A stretch of 64,000 nucleotides of DNA. It comes from Flavobacteriales bacterium (lineage in GTDB: Bacteria; Bacteroidota; Bacteroidia; Flavobacteriales_D; Parvicellaceae). Under the pieces are notes generated by a model. The model was given only the letters and a program-made list of their open reading frames with translations, had not been told where the DNA came from and did no database searches. The position numbers were made by a program, and so were the translations under genes. This document shows, piece by piece, positions 60,302 through 64,000 of the stretch. How positions within the stretch are numbered: position 1 is the stretch's first letter; each line of letters opens with the position of its first letter. Where the stretch lies: positions 1 through 64,000 of the forward strand of contig JAHDGY010000006.1 in assembly GCA_020631555.1 (NCBI GenBank). The letters run 5' to 3'.

Positions 60302-62605
60302 TTGTCTGTATTTTTAGTGCGTTATCGGAAGCGTTTTACCTTGTACAAATTGGTACTGAAATATCCCAAGTTACTGTTACTGGCTCTGATGGGCTTGGCT
60401 TTGGCGATGGGATGGCTTTCCACCTCAATTCGGTTTCAATATGATATTGAAAGTTTTTTTAGCAAAACGGATGATTCGTACCAAGATTATTTGCGGCATT
60501 TAGAATTGTTTGGTTCGGAATTCGACTTTTTGTTGGTTGCTGCAACTAGCCAAAGTGAATTTGAATACCATCATTTTCAAAATGTGGAGAAACTTAGACA
60601 AAGCCTGGATTCTTGTTCGGAGATAACTAGTTTGTTGTCTATTACGAATTACAAGGAGCAGGTCAAGGCCCCCGTAGTAGGCAAGGTAGATGTTCCTATA
60701 TTTCGTCTTGAAACCGAACTTGAATTCCGAAAGTCGGTTGAGAATTTCTCTCGTGAGTCTTTGCCTATTTCAGATTTGATATCAAAAGATGGTAAAACCC
60801 TGCTGTTGGCGGCGGCGGTGAAACAAGGAATGTCTAAGGAAGAAAACAATAGGCTGCTTGATTTTATTGAACGAACCATAATGGATATTGGCATCGGACA
60901 TTTTGAAATTGCCGGCAGAATTCAGACCCAAAGATTTTACACTGAAAAAATGAGTTCTGATATGGTGCTGCTGGTAATTTTGGCATTGGTTTTAGTGGTT
61001 GGCTTTTTGTTGGTTTTGTACCGGTCTTTAATTGGAGTAGCGCTACCTTTAATTGCTCTTCTTTTCACAATCTTAATCACGTTTGGGATTATCGCTCTAA
61101 CCGGAACTAAACTCGATTTAATTTTGGTAACTCTGCCGACTTTCTTGTTTGTTATTGGAGTTTCTAATGTGGTTCATCTGCTGGGAAAATACAATAAGCT
61201 GCGAAGCAATAATATTCCTAAAATAGAAGCAGTTGAGCAGATGTTAAAAAGAACAGGATCTGCTACGATACTAACTTGTTTAACAACTGCATTTGGATTT
61301 TTTGCATTGATGTTGTTAGATGTAAAACCAGTTCAGCGATTTGGTTTGTTTTGTGGAGTCGGGGTCTTGATTTCTTGTCTTGTTTCATTGATTTTGGTTC
61401 CGAGTGTTTTGCTTATTACGAATGCCGAATCTGGCTTGCTGCACGCAAAACATCGGGTAAAATGGTCGAATTCAGTCCTAGTTTATGTAGCACACGTGAT
61501 TGATGGAAAATGGAAGACTATACGGTTAATGCTTGTTGTCGGTGTTGTAACTTTTGCTCTGGCTGCCAATAAAATGAACATCAACAATTTTTTTTTAGAC
61601 GAGTTGCCACAAGATTCGGATCTCAGGCAATCGGCAGATTTTTTTGAACGACAGTTTGGAGGGATTAGACCATTTGAATTACAATGTAGAGGCAAGGATG
61701 GACAAAGTCTCTTGGGCAGTATTAGTCGGCTCAAGGATATCGAACGAATAGAAAATAAAATTTTAGAGGTTTATCGTGTTGGACTGCTTGCAACGCCTCT
61801 AACAGTAGTCAAATCAACTAATAAGTTTTTGCATGGTGGAAAGCCAGAACATTATCGTATTCCGGAATCGGATAGCGAACTAGCCAATATAAGTCGATCA
61901 ATTGCCAAGTTTGGGGGGAGGAGAATAGAGCGTTTAATTTCAACATCTGGGGTTTACGGAAGATTTACTGGCAAAACGGAGGATTTAGGCAGTAAATCGT
62001 TTATGGAGTTGAACACCATGTTTATGAATTGGTATGATGAACAAAACTTTAAGCATATTGATGTAAAGCTCACAGGCGGCGCTTTTTTGATGGATAAAAC
62101 AAACATGTCATTGTCTTCATCGCTAATGAAAGGGTTGATTTTAACATTTTTACTTATGTGGTCTGTCGTCTGGCTGATGTTCCGTTCAACAAAACTTGCT
62201 TTACTTGCATTAATATGCAATGTCTTTCCGCTACTTATGGTTGCAGGGTTAATGGGATTATTTGCAGTTGACTTGAAGATAGGCACCAGTATGATATTTA
62301 TGATTGCTTTTGGAATAGGGGTTGATGACAGTATTCATTTGCTCGCAGACTTTAGAGCGGAGCTGAAGAACACTCAATCTATAGGGGAAGCAGTGAAACG
62401 TAGTGTTCATAACACAGGGTCTGCTCTAATCTTCACGACAATTATTTTGTGTGCTGGGTTTCTTAGTTTGGGTTTAAGTGGTTTTTCAAGCACGTCGTTT
62501 TTAGGCTTGTTGGTGTCGCTGACATTGCTATTCGCCTTGTGCTTCGACCTCTTAGTTTTACCTGCCATGATTCTTAAATTGTGGAAGCCGAAAAATTTAA
62601 ATTGA
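60302..62605 (+). CDS. MMPL/RND-superfamily membrane transporter
   Basis: 767 aa with two repeats of TM bundles, VIGVSNVVHLLGKY and AFGIGVDDSIHLLADF motifs. Supplied start is a TTG; exact start uncertain. Confidence 0.9.
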   Translation: MSVFLVRYRKRFTLYKLVLKYPKLLLLALMGLALAMGWLSTSIRFQYDIESFFSKTDDSYQDYLRHLELFGSEFDFLLVAATSQSEFEYHHFQNVEKLRQSLDSCSEITSLLSITNYKEQVKAPVVGKVDVPIFRLETELEFRKSVENFSRESLPISDLISKDGKTLLLAAAVKQGMSKEENNRLLDFIERTIMDIGIGHFEIAGRIQTQRFYTEKMSSDMVLLVILALVLVVGFLLVLYRSLIGVALPLIALLFTILITFGIIALTGTKLDLILVTLPTFLFVIGVSNVVHLLGKYNKLRSNNIPKIEAVEQMLKRTGSATILTCLTTAFGFFALMLLDVKPVQRFGLFCGVGVLISCLVSLILVPSVLLITNAESGLLHAKHRVKWSNSVLVYVAHVIDGKWKTIRLMLVVGVVTFALAANKMNINNFFLDELPQDSDLRQSADFFERQFGGIRPFELQCRGKDGQSLLGSISRLKDIERIENKILEVYRVGLLATPLTVVKSTNKFLHGGKPEHYRIPESDSELANISRSIAKFGGRRIERLISTSGVYGRFTGKTEDLGSKSFMELNTMFMNWYDEQNFKHIDVKLTGGAFLMDKTNMSLSSSLMKGLILTFLLMWSVVWLMFRSTKLALLALICNVFPLLMVAGLMGLFAVDLKIGTSMIFMIAFGIGVDDSIHLLADFRAELKNTQSIGEAVKRSVHNTGSALIFTTIILCAGFLSLGLSGFSSTSFLGLLVSLTLLFALCFDLLVLPAMILKLWKPKNLN

Positions 62606-63309
62606 AAGAATTGAAAAAAAGCGAAAAAGGAATCTTTTTAACCCTTTCATGGCCTGATACAATGGTTGTTCAAGAGGGAAAATGGTATGATGTACCGTCT
62701 AAATGGTTGGGTATTTTGAAAGATAGACATTATAAAGTCGGACATTCAGCTTGTGTTTTGATCGGCTATGACGAAAAGGTTTTTCGATATTTTGATTTTG
62801 GCCGATATCAAACACCAATGTACATGGGTAGGGTTCGAGATTGCGCCACGGATAGAGATCTGACCATTCCATTTGATGCCCGCATGGACGAAAATGGGCA
62901 ACTACTCAATTTGAACGAAGCTCTTTTATTTCTTGGTCAGAATTCCGCGTGTCATGGCGACGGAAGGATGCTCGTATCTATCGTTGAATACGCTGCAGTA
63001 GGTAAAGGATATGCATATGCAAAGAAAATGCAGGCACGTGGGACGATTTATTATGGACCGTTTAAAATAGGCGGAACCAATTGTTCTAGATTTGTTTGTT
63101 CGACAGCCTATTATTCTGCACCAGATAGAAAGATTCAAACGTTATTAAACGCTCCTTATACGCTATCTCCAACACCAAATTTTAATGTTCGAGTTATGAA
63201 CACCCGTGGAATAATCCTTGAGGTGCGGGACGGAAATGTATACAGAAAAAAATCCAATGAGCTGGTGGAGCCGAGCGAAGTGAATTCATTGGTTTCGGAA
63301 CTGGCATGA
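62581..63309 (+). CDS. Protein of unknown function; possible permuted papain-fold (NlpC/P60/YiiX-like) hydrolase
   Basis: 242 aa; GHSACVLIGYDEKVFRYFDFGRY in the N-terminal half and GGTNCSRFVCSTAYY in the C-terminal half, i.e. His before Cys order. GTG start overlaps the transporter end. Confidence 0.6.
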   Translation: MEAEKFKLKELKKSEKGIFLTLSWPDTMVVQEGKWYDVPSKWLGILKDRHYKVGHSACVLIGYDEKVFRYFDFGRYQTPMYMGRVRDCATDRDLTIPFDARMDENGQLLNLNEALLFLGQNSACHGDGRMLVSIVEYAAVGKGYAYAKKMQARGTIYYGPFKIGGTNCSRFVCSTAYYSAPDRKIQTLLNAPYTLSPTPNFNVRVMNTRGIILEVRDGNVYRKKSNELVEPSEVNSLVSELA

Positions 63310-63629
63310 GTTCGTTTGGGACAATATTGCCACCTTTGGTTAGGCCCACCTCTGTAGCATTGCAGGGCAAATGGCTTGGTGGGCAAGGAGCAGGGGCTTG
63401 GTTCGTATTATCATCAGAACAAGGTGGACTTATACGGGTGAAACGGTATACACCTTCTGGCCTCTTGGATTCGGACGGAGTCTTTAAACATGCGGCTGGC
63501 CCAGATCTATGTTTGAAAACAGATTTTGAAATAGCCTATTTATCCCATTGCCTGGAGGTTAATGTTATGCAAAAGGAAGAGCGAATAACATTTCGTCTTC
63601 TGGAGGCGATCGATATTTCACAAGATTGA
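63306..63629 (+). CDS. Small hypothetical protein, translationally coupled to upstream gene (ATGA overlap)
   Basis: 107 aa; 4-nt overlap with the upstream stop. Confidence 0.65.
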   Translation: MSSFGTILPPLVRPTSVALQGKWLGGQGAGAWFVLSSEQGGLIRVKRYTPSGLLDSDGVFKHAAGPDLCLKTDFEIAYLSHCLEVNVMQKEERITFRLLEAIDISQD

Positions 63630-63686
63630 TTCAAAATTTTTTCTCTTGGAATTAGAAGGGACGTGCAGGTAAATTAAATTTGGGGC

Positions 63687-64000
63687 ATGGGTCAAATGCT
63701 CAAATCTGAGTTTGTACGAAACATTTTTACTTTGGTGAGCGCCACATTTATCGCTCAATTAATCAGTTATACAATAACTCCAATCCTTACGCGGTTGTAT
63801 TCTCCCGAGGATTTCGGTGAACTTGCGTTGTTTATGCGAATTATTGGTATGGGAACAGCAATTGCCACTTTGCGATACGAACAAGCTGTGCCGATAGTTA
63901 AATTGGATTGGCATGCGCTTCGTCTGGTGGGAATCGTTTTGAAGTTAATCTTGTTTGTTGGGTTGGTTATGGTGGTCTTTGGATCAATTTGGTTGTTTCT
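63687..64000 (+). CDS. Partial polysaccharide flippase / oligosaccharide transporter (Wzx-like), truncated by window edge
   Basis: ATG 63687: MGQMLKSEFVRNIFTLVSATFIAQLISYTITPILTRLYSPEDFGELALFMRIIGMGTAIATLRYEQAVPIVK, typical flippase N-terminus. Confidence 0.85.
   Translation, partial: MGQMLKSEFVRNIFTLVSATFIAQLISYTITPILTRLYSPEDFGELALFMRIIGMGTAIATLRYEQAVPIVKLDWHALRLVGIVLKLILFVGLVMVVFGSIWLF

Noticed and set aside
1-64000. CRISPR array, retron, toxin-antitoxin or other defence island
   Set aside because: No regularly spaced direct repeats, Cas, RT or recognisable defence proteins were found; YwqK-type repeats are sometimes labelled antitoxin, but there is no toxin partner here.

Overview
The window is a chromosomal segment from a Bacteroidetes/Flavobacteriia-like bacterium. 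That placement rests on T9SS sorting domains, a GLPGLI protein, a purH-mreBCD-pbp2-rodA cluster and AT-rich DNA. Most of it is ordinary core genome: mfd, metB-like, a TrkA-like protein, fumC, purH, mreBCD-mrdA-rodA, ribE, mgtE, rpiB, rnr and an acyl-CoA carboxylase beta subunit, among others. Accessory or unusual parts are: (i) the left edge (1-1.4 kb), which looks like the regulatory end of a Mu-like transposable element or prophage, with a leftward transposase N-terminus, a small HTH protein and a divergent S24-type repressor separated by repeated TGTAAAC/GTTTACA sites; (ii) a tandem pair of divergent secreted paralogs at 2.2-5.8 kb with Lys-rich inserts; (iii) a four-member tandem array of M43 (cytophagalysin-like) secreted metalloproteases at 17.1-24.9 kb, made of one decayed copy with the catalytic core deleted and three intact copies, two of which share a perfectly identical 301-bp block that looks like gene conversion; (iv) a fused PLP acyltransferase (SPT/KBL-like) plus GNAT/FemAB-like protein; (v) two signalling modules, a small unknown protein + HisKA_3 kinase + NarL regulator, and a YwqK/MORN-repeat protein + multi-PAS HisKA_2 kinase + LytTR regulator; (vi) an MMPL/RND transporter followed by a possible permuted papain-fold protein, ahead of a flippase at the right edge. 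Family names come from reading motifs by eye; no database search was run.
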